DNA from: Flaveria trinervia
Taxonomy: Eukaryota; Streptophyta; Magnoliopsida; Asterales; Asteraceae
NCBI GenBank assembly: GCA_025506515.1
Contig: CM046454.1
Span: 31,422,465 to 31,486,464 of the forward strand
Direction: 5' to 3'
DNA length: 64,000 nucleotides
Shown: positions 51,344 through 64,000 of the stretch, one piece after another
Numbering within the stretch: position 1 is the first letter of the stretch
Layout of the letters: each line of letters starts with the position of its first letter
Notes under the pieces: model-generated
What the model saw: only the letters and a program-made list of their open reading frames with translations
Database searches by the model: none
Told to the model about the DNA's origin: nothing
Program-made: the position numbers and the translations under genes

Positions 51344-52946
51344 AGTTGGTATCAGAGCCAAAGTTTAAGTGAAACGGGTAAATTTTCAATATAAACCTAA
51401 ACTTAAACTGAGAATGGGATGGAAAGGGAAAGGATGCCAGTCTGAGTAGCTGCGTGCCATTAGGTATTTTCGTAATGTTAACCGGTATTATATGCACATG
51501 TTATGTGGTTATGTGTTGTTTGTAGATTCAAATACTGATGTAGTCAGGATAGGTAATGCTTGGGGTATGAAGAGTAAAGTAAGTGGGTTATCACAACTGG
51601 CCACTGTAATTAGGGACTTACTATACTTGACATAAACTAAGTTGTTCCCTTGAACGACCGTGTTGGTGTTTGCATCTTTCAATGTGCATGTGAATGGCCG
51701 GTGGTAGATCTTCAAAAGCTTCACGTGGTGGAGGTCGTGGTGCTGAACCGCAACCCAAGAGGGGAAGATAAAGAGTTGAAAAGTTGGTTCATGAAGAACC
51801 CGAAACCCCTCATCCGGAGGGCGGTGATGAGAGTGCCAACCTGAGAGCCTCGGTAAAGGAGGCTGTTGTAGAAGAAGTTCATCAGGTCATGCAGACGATC
51901 TTACCGTCTGTGGTGACCGAAGTTATCAAGGCTGTACGAGAAGGGGAAAGAAAGGAGAGAAACAGGTCCTCGGGAGGACGGGAGCAACCATAGCCGGAAA
52001 CGGTTCTCTCTGATGATGAAGAAGAGGAAGAAGAAGAGTCTGTGCCGGAGGCGGCACGAGGTTGTAACTATGGGGCGTTTCAACGATGCAAGCCCCCTAC
52101 TTTGATGGTAACGACACTGCTGCTGCTGCTCACTGATGGGTGAGAGAAATGGAAGCTCTCTTGAACATCAGCGAGTGCCGGGAGGATCAGAAGGTAAAGT
52201 TTGCTGCCCACTCTTTTTTGGACTCGGCTCTACATTGGTGGGACAATATAGTCCAAGCCGAGGGTAGTCAGACAATTGAGAGGATGAAATGGTCGGAGCT
52301 GAAGAAGTTGGTGATTGAGGAGTTTTGTCCTCATAGGGAGATCTATAATGTGGAGAGGGAGTTCCTGTAGTTGGAGGCGGGGACGATGACACATCAGCAG
52401 TACACCACCAAGTTCAATGAGATGGCACGTCTGGTGCTGGACCAAGTGACGCCTTTATCACGAAAGATTAAAAGATACATTCAGGGCTTGCGAATGGATA
52501 TTCGCAGGCACATGATCGTCGCTCGGCCGAGCATGTTCAGGTCGACGGTAGATTTGGTAGGGAGGTTGTATGATGAGAGAGCCGTGGTGGTGGTGGCTGA
52601 AGGTAGCAAGAAGGGTGGTGATGATCGGAACTGGAATGGGAAGAGGTTTGGTCGGGGTGATGCCTCGACGGGTAACAAGAAGGCATGGGTGGAGGATCGT
52701 TGTATAGTCATACCGGGTACAGGATCAAAGAAGTGTGGCAAATGTGGGAAGGAGCATAGTGGCGAGTGTAGGTGGGGGTTAAACGTCTATTTCAAGTGTG
52801 GAAATCCGGGTCATATGGCTAGAGATTGTAGGGGTACGAGGTGTTTCAACTGTGGGGAAAATGGTCACATGAGTAAAGACTGTAAGAAGCCCAGGGCTAA
52901 GGGTTCTGGGGTGAAGAAGACGGGAAGTGAAGGACCGAGGGCGAGC
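49222..52946 (+). mobile_element. Long-LTR Ty3/gypsy element, truncated by the satellite
   Basis: 5' LTR 49222-51343 (TGTAACACCC...GCGGCCTTACA), primer-binding site TTGGTATCAGAGCC at 51346, then gag. After the zinc knuckles the sequence stops at 52946, where the satellite starts. There is no protease, RT, integrase or 3' LTR within the window. Left flank CCCAG. Same family as the solo LTR at 31835-34030. Confidence 0.85.
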
Positions 52947-52958
52947 GTATATCAATAG
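51694..52958 (+). pseudogene. Gypsy gag with three zinc-knuckle-like motifs
   Basis: Starts MAGGRSSKASRGGGRGAEP. After breaks, the core 52140-52370 has the retrotransposon gag motif KVKFAAHSFLDSALHWW. TAG at 52368-52370 replaces the expected Gln, and the same frame continues in 52371-52958 (TTKFNEMARL, KIKRYIQGL). The C-terminus has CGKCGKEHSGEC, YFKCGNPGHMARDC (first Cys replaced) and CFNCGENGHMSKDC. The last residues (SVYQ and stop) are read from the satellite. Tekay/Del-like chromovirus is likely. Confidence 0.85.
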
Positions 52959-54194
52959 AAAAGAAGAGAGATTATAATTACAGTGGAAACAAATCTAATG
53001 AAATGTCAAACGAGAAACGTAATGTGTGATTGGTTAAAAATAAATCAAATCAAGTTAACACGAGCATTTAAATAAGTTTTACTTCTATTTTAATCATAAT
53101 CGTGCAACTAAAGATTGGTGCATCAATTATTTGAAAAAGCTTAACGATATACATGGGAAATGAACAAGTTACAAACAAACATTAAACGACACTAGTTCTA
53201 CCAAGGATTACTTTTGTTTTTTGTAAAAACCATAAATTCAATGGAATTTTGATACTCTAGCCTTCTAAACACACTCTCGAACCAATCAAATCAAATGTGA
53301 TTATAATGTTCATTGGAATCACATTAATCCATCACACATGGAACATAGGATCTATTGTTTAATCGAAACCAAAACTAAACAAGACACCACACGAAACACC
53401 CTTAAAATTAACCCACTTCTGCCCAAAACTTATCCATAACACTTCACAACCAACTTTAGACATTATTGCCTCAAACATCCAATGAATTAATCTAAATGAC
53501 AACTATCGATCAATGAATTCCTCTTTCGAAATAAAGAGAATGAAATGAGGTGCAAATGACCAGTTAAGTACTTGTATATCAATCGAAAGGAAGACAGATT
53601 ATAATTACAGTGGAAACAAATCTAATGAAATGTCAAACGAGAATCGTAATGTGTGATTGGTTAAAAAGAAATCAAATCAAGTTAACACGAGCATTTAAAT
53701 AAGTTTTACCTGTATTTTATTCATAATCGTGCAACTAAAGATTGGAGCATCAACTATTTAAAAAAGCTTAACTATATACATGAGAAATGAACAAGTTACA
53801 AACAAACAGTAAGCGACACTAGTTCTAGCAAGGGTAGGTTTTGCTTTTTGTAAAAACCATAAATTCAATGGAATTTAGATACTCTAGCCTTCTAAACACA
53901 CTCTCGAACCAATCAAATCAAATGTCATTATAATGTTCAATAGAATCATATTAATCGATCACACATGGAACATAGGATCTATTGTTTAATCGAAACCAAA
54001 ACTAAACAAGACACCACACGAAACACCCTTAAAATTAACCCACTTCTGCCCAAAACTTATCCATAACACTTCACAACCAACTTTAGACATTATTGCCTCA
54101 AACATCCAATGAATTAATCTAAACGACAACTATCGATCAATGAATTCCTCTTTCGAAATCAAGGGAATGAAACGAGTAGCAAATGACCAGTTAA

Positions 54195-57100
54195 GTACTT
54201 GTATATCACTAGAAAAGAAGAGAGATTATAATTATAGGGGAAACAAATCTAATGAAATGTCAAACGAGAAACGTAATGTGTGATTGGGTAAAAAGAAATC
54301 AAATCAAGTTAACACGAGCATTTAAATAAGTTTTACTGGTATTTTAATCATAATCGTGCAACTAAAGATTAGAGCATCAATTGTTTAAAAAGGCTTAACT
54401 ATATACATGGGAAATGAACAAGTTACAAACAAACATTAAACGACACTAGTTCAAGCAAGGATTGCTTTTGTTTTTTGTAATAACCATAAGTTCAATGGAA
54501 TTTTGATACTCTAGCCTTCTAACCACACTCGAACCAATCAAATGAAATGTGATTATAATGTTCAATGGAATCATATCAATCGATCACACATGGAACATAG
54601 GATCTATTGTTTAATCGAAACCAAAACTAAACAAGACACCACACGAAACCCTTAAAATTAACCCACTTCTGCCCAAAACTTATCCATAACACTTCACAAC
54701 CAACTTTAGACATTATTGCCTCAAACATCCAATGAATTAATCTAAACGACAACTATCGATCAATGAATTCCTCTTTCGAAATCAGGGAATGAAACGAGTA
54801 GCAAATGACCAGTAAGTACTTGTATATCACTAGAAAAGAAGAGAGATTATAATTATAGGGAAACAAATCTAATGAAATGTCAAACGAGAAACGTAATGTG
54901 TGATTGGGTAAAAAGAAATCAAATCAAGTTAACACGAGCATTTAAATAAGTTTTACTTGTATTTTAATCATAATCGTGCAACTAAAGATTAGAGCATCAA
55001 TTGTTTAAAAAGGCTTAACTATATACATGGGAAATGAACAAGTTACAAACAAACATTAAACGACACTAGTTCTAGCAAGGATTGCTTTTGTTTTTTGTAA
55101 TAACCATAAGTTCAATGGAATTTTGATACTCTAGCCTTCTAAACACACTCTCGAACCAATCAAATGAAATGTGATTATAATGTTCAATGGAATCATATCA
55201 ATCGATCACACATGGAACATAGGATCTATTGTTTAATCGAAACCAAAACTAAACAAGACACCACACGAAACACCCTTAAAATTAACCCACTTCTACCCAA
55301 AACTTATCCATAACACTTCACAACCAACTTTAGACATTATTGCCTCAAACATCCAATGAATTAATCTAAACGACAACTATCGATCAATGAATTCCTCTTT
55401 AGAAATCAAGGGAAAAAACGAGGTGCAAATGACCAGTTAAGTACTTGTATATCACTAGAAAGAAGAGAGATTATAATTACATGGGAACAAATCTAATGAA
55501 ATGTCAAACGAGAAACGTATGTGTGATTGGTTAAAAAAATCAACTCAAGTTAACACGAGCATTTAAATAAGTTTTACTTATATTTTAATCATAATCGTAC
55601 AACTAAAGATTGGAGCATCAACTATTTAAAAAGCTTAACGATATACATGGGAAATGAACAAGTTACAAACAAACATTAAACGACACTAGTTCTACCAAGT
55701 ATTGCTTTTGTTTTTTGTAACAACCATAAATTCAATGGAATTCTGATACTCTAGCCTTCTAAACACACTCTCAACCAATCAAATGAAATGTGATTATAAT
55801 GTTCAGTGTAATCACATTAATCCATCACACATGGAACATAGGATCTATTGTTTAATCGAACCAAAACTAAAGAAGACACCACACGAAACACCCTTAAAAT
55901 TAACCCACTTCTGCCCAAAACTTATCCATAACACTTCACAACCAACTTTACTTTAGACATTATTGCCTCAACATCCAATCAATTAATCTAAATGACAACT
56001 ATCGATCAATGAATTCCTCTTTCGAAATCAAGGGAATGAACGAGTAGCAAATGACCAGTTAAGTACTTGTATATCACTAGAAAGAAGAGAGATTATAATT
56101 AGAGGGGAAACAAATCTAATGAAATGTCAAACGAGAAACGTAATGTGTGATTGGTAAAAAGAAATCAAATCAAGTTAACACGAGCATTTAAATAAGTTTT
56201 ACTTGTATTTTAATTATAATCGTGCAACTAAAGATTGGAGCATCAATTATTTAAAAAGCTTAACTATATACATGGGAAATGAACAAGTTACAAACAAACA
56301 TTAAACGACACTAGTTCTAGCAAGGATTGCTTTTGTTTTTTGTAATAACCATAAGTTCAATGGAATTTTGATACTCTAGCCTTCTAAACACACTCTCGAA
56401 CCAATCAAATGAAATGTGATTATAATGTTCAATGGAATCATATCAATCGATCACACATGGAACATAGGATCTATTGTCTAATCGAAACCAAAACTAAACA
56501 AGACACCACACGAAACACCCTTAAAATTAACCCACTTCTGCCCAAAACTTATCCATAACACTTCACAACCAACTTTAGACATTATTGCCTCAAACATCCA
56601 ATGAATTAATCTAAACGACAACTATCGATCAATGAATTCCTCTTTCGAAATCAAGGGAATGAAACGAGTAGCAAATGACCAGTTAAGTACTTGTATATCA
56701 CTAGAAAGAAGAGAGATTATAATTATAGGGAAACAAATCTAATGAAATGTCAACGAGAAACGTAATGTGTGATTGGTAAAAAGAAATCAAATCAAGTTAA
56801 CACGAGCATTTAAATAAGTTTTACTGGTATTTTAATCATAATCGTGCAACTAAAGATTAGAGCATCAATGTTTTAAAAGGCTTAACTATATACATGGGAA
56901 ATGAACAAGTTACAAACAAACATTAAACGACACTAGTTCAAGCAAGGATTGCTTTTGTTTTTTGTAATAACCATAAGTTCAATGGAATTTTGATACTCTA
57001 GCCTTCTAAACACACTCTCGAACCAATCAAATGAAATGTGATTATAATGTTCATGGAATCATATCAATCGATCACACATGGAACATAGGATCTATTGTTT

Positions 57101-59174
57101 AATCGAACCAAAACTAACAAGACACCACACGAAACACCCTTAAAATTAACCCTTCTGCCCAAAACTTATCCATAACACTTCACAACCAACTTTAGACATT
57201 ATTGCAAACATCCAATGAATTAATCTAAACGACAACTATCGATCAATGAATTCCTCTTTCGAAATCAAGGGAATGAAACGAGTAGCAAATGACCAGTTAA
57301 GTACTTGTATATCACTAGAAAAGAAGAGAGATTATAATTATAGGGAAACAAATCTAATGAAATGTCAAACGAGAAACGTAATGTGTGATTGGGTAAAAAG
57401 AAATCAAATCAAGTTAACACGAGCATTTAAATAAGTTTTACTTGTATTTTAATCATAATCGTGCAACTAAAGATTAGCATCAATTGTTTAAAAAGCTTAA
57501 CTATATACATGGGAAATGAACAAGTTACAAACAAACATTAAACGACACTAGTTCTAGCAAGGATTGCTTTTGTTTTTTGTAATAACCATAATTCAATGGA
57601 ATTTTGATACTCTCTAGCCTTCTAAACACACTCTCGAACCAATCAAATGAAATGTGATTATAATGTTCAATGGAATCATATCAATCGATCACACATGGAA
57701 CATAGGATCTATTGTTTAATCGAAACCAAAACTAAACAAGACACCACACAAACACCCTTAAAATTAACCCACTTCTACCCAAAACTTATCCATAACACTT
57801 CACAACCAACTTTAGACATTATTGCCTCAACATCCATGAATTAATCTAAACGACAACTATCGATCAATGAATTCCTCTTTAGAAATCAAGGGAAAGAAAC
57901 GAGGTGCAAATGACCAGTTAAGTACTTGTATATCACTAGAAAAGAAGAGAGATTATAATTACATGGGAAACAAATCTAATGAAATGTCAAACGAGAAACG
58001 TAATGTGTGATTGGTTAAAAAGAAATCAACTCAAGTTAACACGAGCATTTAAATAAGTTTTACTTATATTTTAATCATAATCGTACAACTAAAGATTGGA
58101 GCATCAACTATTTAAAAAAGCTTAACGATATACATGGGAAATGAACAAGTTACAAACAAACATTAAACGACACTAGTTCTACCAAGTATTGCTTTTGTTT
58201 TTTGTAACAACCATAAATTCAATGGAATTCTGATACTCTAGCCTTCTAAACACACTCTCAAACCAATCAAATGAAATGTGATTATAATGTTCAGTGTAAT
58301 CACATTAATCCATCACACATGGAACATAGGATCTATTGTTTAATCGAAACCAAAACTAAAGAAGACACCACACGAAACACCCTTAAAATTAACCCACTTC
58401 TGCCCAAAACTTATCCATAACACTTCACAACCAACTTTAGACATTATTGCCTCAAACATCCAATCAATTAATCTAAATGACAACTATCGATCAATGAATT
58501 CCTCTTTCGAAATCAAGGGAATGAAACGAGTAGCAAATGACCAGTTAAGTACTTGTATATCACTAGAAAAGAAGAGAGATTATAATTAGAGGGGAAACAA
58601 ATCTAATGAAATGTCAAACGAGAAACGTAATGTGTGATTGGGTAAAAAGAAATCAAATCAAGTTAACACGAGCATTTAAATAAGTTTTACTTGTATTTTA
58701 ATCATAATCGTGCAACTAAAGATTGGAGCATCAATTATTTAAAAAGGCTTAACTATATACATGGGAAATGAACAAGTTACAAACAAACATTAAACGACAC
58801 TAGTTCTAGCAAGGATTGCTTTTGTTTTTTGTAATAACCATAAGTTCAATGGAATTTTGATACTCTAGCCTTCTAAACACACTCTCGAACCAATCAAATG
58901 AAATGTGATTATAATGTTCAATGGAATCATATCAATCGATCACACATGGACATAGGATCTATTGTCTAATCGAAACCAAAACTAAACAAGACACCACACG
59001 AAACACCCTTAAAATTAACCCACTTCTGCCCAAAACTTATCCATAACACTTCACAACCAACTTTAGACATTATTGCCTCAAACATCCAATGAATTAATCT
59101 AAACGACAACTATCGATCAATGAATTCCTCTTTCGAAATCAAGGGAATGAAACGAGTAGCAAATGACCAGTTAA
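54195..59174. repeat. Two copies of a four-monomer higher-order repeat
   Basis: Monomer types in order are Xa, Xb, Y, Xc (54195-56686, 2492 bp), then again Xa, Xb, Y, Xc (56687-59174, 2488 bp). Marks: Xa TTACTGGTATTT and GTTCAAGCAAGG; Xb CTCTTTAGAAATC and GAGGTGC; Y CCAAGTATTGC, AACAACCATAAATTC and AAAGAAGACACC; Xc GAGGGGAAAC and TTGTCTAATCG. A third, shortened copy (Xb, Y, Xc) follows at 59175-61039. Confidence 0.85.
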
Positions 59175-61039
59175 GTACTTGTATATCACTAGAAAAGAAG
59201 AGATTATAATTATAGGGGAAACAAATCTAATGAAATGTCAAACGAGAAACGTAATGTGTGATTGGGTAAAAAGAAATCAAATCAAGTTAACACGAGCATT
59301 TAAATAAGTTTTACTTGTATTAATCATAATCGTGCAACTAAAGATTAGAGCATCAATTGTTTAAAAAGCTTAACTATATACATGGGAAATGAACAAGTTA
59401 CAAACAAACATTAAACGACACTAGTTCTAGCAAGGATTGCTTTTGTTTTTTGTAATAACCATAAGTTCAATGGAATTTTGATACTCTAGCCTTCTAAACA
59501 CACTCTCGAACCAATCAAAAAATGAATGTGATTAATGTTCAATGGAATCATATCAATCGATCACACATGGAACATAGGATCTATTGTTTAATCGAAACCA
59601 AAACTAAACAAGACACCACACGAAACACCCTTAAAATTAACCCACTTCTACCCAAAACTTATCCATAACACTTCACAACCAACTTTAGACATTATTGCCT
59701 CAAACATCCAATGAATTAATCTAAACGACAACTATCGATCAATGAATTCCTCTTTAGAAATCAAGGGAAAGAAACGAGGTGCAAATGACCAGTTAAGTAC
59801 TTGTATATCACTAGAAAAGAAGAGAGATTATAATTACATGGGAAACAAATCTAATGAAATGTCAAACGAGAAACGTAATGTGTGATTGGTTAAAAAGAAA
59901 TCAACTCAAGTTAACACGAGCATTTAAATAAGTTTTACTTATATTTTAATCATAATCGTACAACTAAAGATTGGAGCATCAACTATTTAAAAAGCTTAAC
60001 GATATACATGGGAAATGAACAAGTTACAAACAAACATTAAACGACACTAGTTCTACCAAGTATGCTTTTGTTTTTTGTAACAACATAAATTCAATGGAAT
60101 TCTGATACTCTAGCCTTCTAAACACACTCTCAAACCAATCAAATGAAATGTGATTATAATGTTCAGTGGAATCACATTAATCCATCACATGGAACATAGG
60201 ATCTATTGTTTAATCGAAACCAAAACTAAAGAAGACACCACACGAAACACCCTTAAAATAACCACTTCTGCCCAAAACTTATCCATAACACTTCACAACC
60301 AACTTTAGACATTATTGCCTCAAACATCCAATCAATTAATCTAAATGACAACTATCGATCAATGAATTCCTCTTTCGAAATCAAGGGAATGAAACGAGTA
60401 GCAAATGACCAGTTAAGTACTTGTATATCACTAGAAAAGAAGAGAGATTATAATTAGAGGGGAAACAAATCTAATGAAATGTCAAACGAGAAACGTAATG
60501 TGTGATTGGGTAAAAAGAAATCAAATCAAGTTAACACGAGCATTTAAATAAGTTTTACTTGTATTTTAATCATAATCGTGCAACTAAAGATTGGAGCATC
60601 AATTATTTAAAAAAGCTTAACTATATACATGAGAAATGAACAAGTTACAAACAAACAGTAAGCGACACTAGTTCTAGCAAGGATTGCTTTTTTTTTTGTA
60701 ATAACCATAAGTTCAATGGAATTTTGATACTCTAGCCTTCTAAACACACTCTCGAACCAATCAAATGAAATGTGATTATAATGTTCAATGGAATCATATC
60801 AATCGATCACACATGGAACATAGGATCTATTGTCTAATCGAAACCAAAACTAAACAAGACACCACACGAAACACCCTTAAATTAACCCACTTCTGCCCAA
60901 AACTTATCCATAACACTTCACAACCAACTTTAGACATTATTGCCTCAACATCCAATGAATTAATCTAAACGACAACTATCGATCAATGAATTCCTCTTTA
61001 GAAATCAAGGAAAGAAACGAGGTGCAAATGACCAGTTAA

Positions 61040-64000
61040 GTACTTGTATATCACTAGAAAAGAAGAGAGATTATAATTACATGGAAACAAATCTAATGAA
61101 ATGTCAAACGAGAAACGTAATGTGTGATTGGTTAAAAGGAAATCAAATCAAGTTAACACGAGCATTTAAATAAGTTTTACTTATATTTTAATGATAATCG
61201 TGCAACTAAAGATTGGAGCATCAATTATTTAAAAGAGCTTAACGATATACATGGGAAATGAACAAGTTACAAACAAACATTAAACGACACTAGTTCTACC
61301 AAGTATTGCTTTTGTTTTTTGTAACAACCATAAATTCAATGGAATTCTGATACTCTAGCCATCTAAACACACTCTCAAACCAATCAAATGAAATGTGATT
61401 ATAATGTTCAGTGGAATCACATTAATCCATCACACATGGAACACAGGATCTATTGTTTAATCGAAACCAAAACTAAAGAAGACACCACACGAAACACCCT
61501 TAAAATTAACCCACTTCTGCCCAAAACTTATCCATAACACTTCACAACCAACTTCAGACATTATTGCCTCAAACATCCAATGAACTAATCTAAATGACGA
61601 CTATTGTTCAATGAATTCCTCTTTCGAAATCAAGGGAATGAAACGAAGTGCAAATGACGAATAAAGTACTTGTATCTCACTAGAAAAGAAGAGAGATTAT
61701 AATTACAATGGAAACAAATCTAATGAGATGTCAAACAAGAAACGTAATGTGTGATTGGTTAAAAAGAAACAAAATCAAGTTAACACGAGCATTTAAATAA
61801 GTTTTACTTGTGATTAATCATAATCGTGCAACTAAAGATTGGAGCATCAATTATTTAAAAAAGCTTAACTATATACATGGGAAATGAACAAGTTACAAAC
61901 AGACATTAAACGACACTAGTTCTAGCAAGGATAGCTTTTGCTTTTTGTAATAACCATAAATTCAATGGAATTTTGATACTCAAGCCTTCTAAACACACTC
62001 TTGAACCAATCAAATCAAATGTGATTATAATGTTCAATGGAATCACACTAATCGATCACGCATGGAACATAGGATCTATTGTTTAATCGAAATCAAAACT
62101 AAACAAGACACCACACAAAACACCTTAAAATTAACCCACTTCTGCCCAAAACTTATCCATAACACTTCACAACCAACTTTAGACATTATTGCCTCAATCA
62201 TCCAATGAATTAATCTAAAGGACAACTATCGATCAATGAATTCCAATTTCGAAATCAAGGAAATGAAACGAGGTGCAAATGACGAGTAAAGTACTTGTAT
62301 ATCACTAGAAAAGTAGAGAGATTATAATTACGGTGGAAACAAATCTAATGAAATGTCAAATGAGAAACGTAATGTGTGATTGGTTAAAAAGAAATCAAAT
62401 CAAGTTAACATGAGCATTTGAATAAGTTTTACTTGTATTTTAATCATAACTGTGCAACTAAAGATTGGAGCATCAATTATTTAAAAAAGCTTAACTATAT
62501 ACATGGGAAATGAACAAGTTACAAACAAACATTAAACGACACTAGTTCTAGCAAGGATTGCTTTTGTTTTTTGTAATAACCAAATGTTCAATGGAATGTT
62601 ATACTCTAGCCTTCTAAACACACTCTCAAACCAATCAAATCGAATGTGATTATAATCTTCAATGGAATCACACTAATCGATCACACATGGAACATAGGAT
62701 CTATTGTTTAAACGAAACCAAAACTAAACAAGACACCACACCAAACACGCTTAAAATTAACCCACTTTTGCCCAACACCTATCCATAACACTTCACAACC
62801 AACTTTAGACATTATTGCGTCAAACATCCAATGAACTAATCTAAATGACGACTATCGATCAATGAATTCCTCTTTCGAAATCAAGGGAATGAAACGAGGT
62901 GCAAATGACGAGTAAAGTACTTGTATCTCACTAGAAAAGAAGAGAGATTATAATTACAGTGGAAACAAATCTAATGAGATGTCAAACAAGAAACGTAATG
63001 TGTGATTGGTTAAAAAGAAATCAAATCAAGTTAACACGAGCATTTAAATAAGCTTTACTTGAGTTTAATCATAATCGTGCAACTAAAGATTGGAGCATCA
63101 ATTATTTAAAAAAGCTTAACTATATACATGGGAACTGAACAATTTACAAACAAACATTAAACAACACTAGTTCTAGCAAGGATAGCTTTTCCTTTTTGTA
63201 AAAACCATAAATTCAATGGAATTTTGATACTCAAGCCTTCTAAACACACTCTCGAACCAATCAAATCAAATGTGATTATAATCTTCAATGGAATCACATT
63301 AATCGATCACACATGGAACATAGGATCTATTGTTTAAACGAAACCAAAACTAAACAAGACACCACACGAAACACCCTTAAAATTAACCCACTTCTGCCCA
63401 AAACTTATTCATAACACTTCACAACCAACTTTAGACATTATTGCCTCAAACATCCAATGAACTAATCTAAATGACAACCATCGATCAATGAATTCCTCTT
63501 TCGAAATCAAGGGAATGAAACGAGGTGCAAATGACAAGTAAAGTACTTGTATCTCACTAGAAAAGAAGAGAGATTATAATTACAGTGGAAACAAATCTAA
63601 TGAGATGTAAACCAAGAAACGTAATGTGTGATTGGTTAAAAAGAAACCAAATCAAGTTAACACGAGCATTTAAATAAGTTTTTCTTGTGCTTAATCATAA
63701 TCGTGGAACTAAAGATTGGAGCATCAATGATTTAAAAAAGCTTAACTATATACATGGGAAATGAACAAGTTACAAACAAACATTAAACGACACTAGTTCT
63801 AGCAAGGATAGCTTTTGCTTTTTGTAATAACCATAAATTCAATGGAATTTTGATACTCAAGCCTTCTAAACACACTCTCGAACCAATCAAATCAAATGTG
63901 ATTATAATGTTCAATGGAATAACATTAATCGATCACACATGGAACATAGGATCTATTGTTTAGTTGAAACCAAAACTAAACAACACACCACACGAAACAC
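61040..64000. repeat. More diverged satellite monomers, no higher-order order
   Basis: From 61666 the monomers carry GACGA(G/A)TAAAGTACTTG and mostly CTTGTATCTCAC, and differ from one another more than those of the higher-order block do. 61040-61665 is still Y-like. This looks like the older edge of the array. Confidence 0.7.

Larger units (their letters stand above)
52947..64000. repeat. Satellite array, monomer about 625 bp, about 17.7 copies
   Basis: The anchor GTACTTGTAT occurs at 53568, 54195, 54816, 55441, 56063, 56687, 57301, 57922, 58549, 59175, 59797, 60417, 61040, 61666, 62291, 62917 and 63543, i.e. spacings of 614-627. Monomers are AT-rich head-to-tail copies with diagnostic variants. 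The array continues beyond the window. Frames of up to 67 codons in it are not genes. The satellite family is not recognised. Confidence 0.97.

Noticed and set aside
57246..60968. Open frames of 60-67 codons in the satellite
   Set aside because: They recur only where single-base differences remove a stop from the same monomer text, and have no conserved protein features.

Overview
The window is nuclear DNA of a flowering plant. It holds one recognisable host gene, spread over 36.6 kb on the minus strand, which has GT-AG introns and is surrounded and filled by Ty1/copia, Ty3/gypsy, LINE, Helitron and MITE-like repeats, with a large satellite array at the right end. The retroelements (SIRE-type and Tork-type copia, chromodomain gypsy, RTE-type LINE) are typical of eudicots. 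The extra 3' ORF of one SIRE-type element looks like ORFs I associate with Asteraceae genomes; that family assignment is an inference and no database was searched.

Host gene. Ten exons between 38263 and 1612 join in frame into a 490-residue nuclear cyclophilin orthologous to plant CYP57 and animal CWC27, a spliceosome-associated peptidyl-prolyl isomerase. Splice sites and active-site residues are intact, so it is probably functional. Intron 1 is about 24.9 kb and intron 5 about 7.7 kb, both expanded by nested transposons.

Layout. 1-298: an old SIRE-type LTR end. 299-1611: gene 3' flank with two foldback MITE-like palindromes. 1612-4010: exons 10 to 6. 4011-11715: intron 5, with a DNA-transposon-like element (4619-5169), LTR relics and a copia element (6780-11341) that itself carries a truncated gypsy element (8278-9815). 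11716-13182: exons 5 to 2. 13183-38043: intron 1, containing a MITE, a pol-less SIRE-type element with an extra 3' ORF (15831-23891), a 195-bp tandem repeat, a 5'-truncated RTE LINE (24822-27075) with a later tandem duplication, and a Tork-type copia (29377-36923) into which a 2.2-kb gypsy LTR inserted and remained as a solo LTR (31835-34030). 38044-38263: exon 1. Upstream: promoter, a small Helitron (38780-39316), a minus-strand copia LTR (40143-41057), a plus-strand SIRE-type copia (41108-46674), a partial LTR beginning TGTCACACCCCG (46675-49221), and a gypsy element with a 2.1-kb LTR and gag (49222-52946). 52947-64000: a satellite with monomers of about 625 bp, partly organised as a four-monomer higher-order repeat.

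Main points of interest. Short motif arrays (ATGCGGATGA or its reverse complement, with relatives such as CAATCGCACGACTGA) occur in the LTRs or leaders of retroelements from both the copia and gypsy superfamilies; a different array (CTTCCGAAG) sits in the SIRE-type element. The satellite has higher-order structure and abuts a truncated gypsy gag. Several retroelement stop codons look like CAG-to-TAG changes, as expected from CHG methylation. No transposable-element ORF here appears intact.
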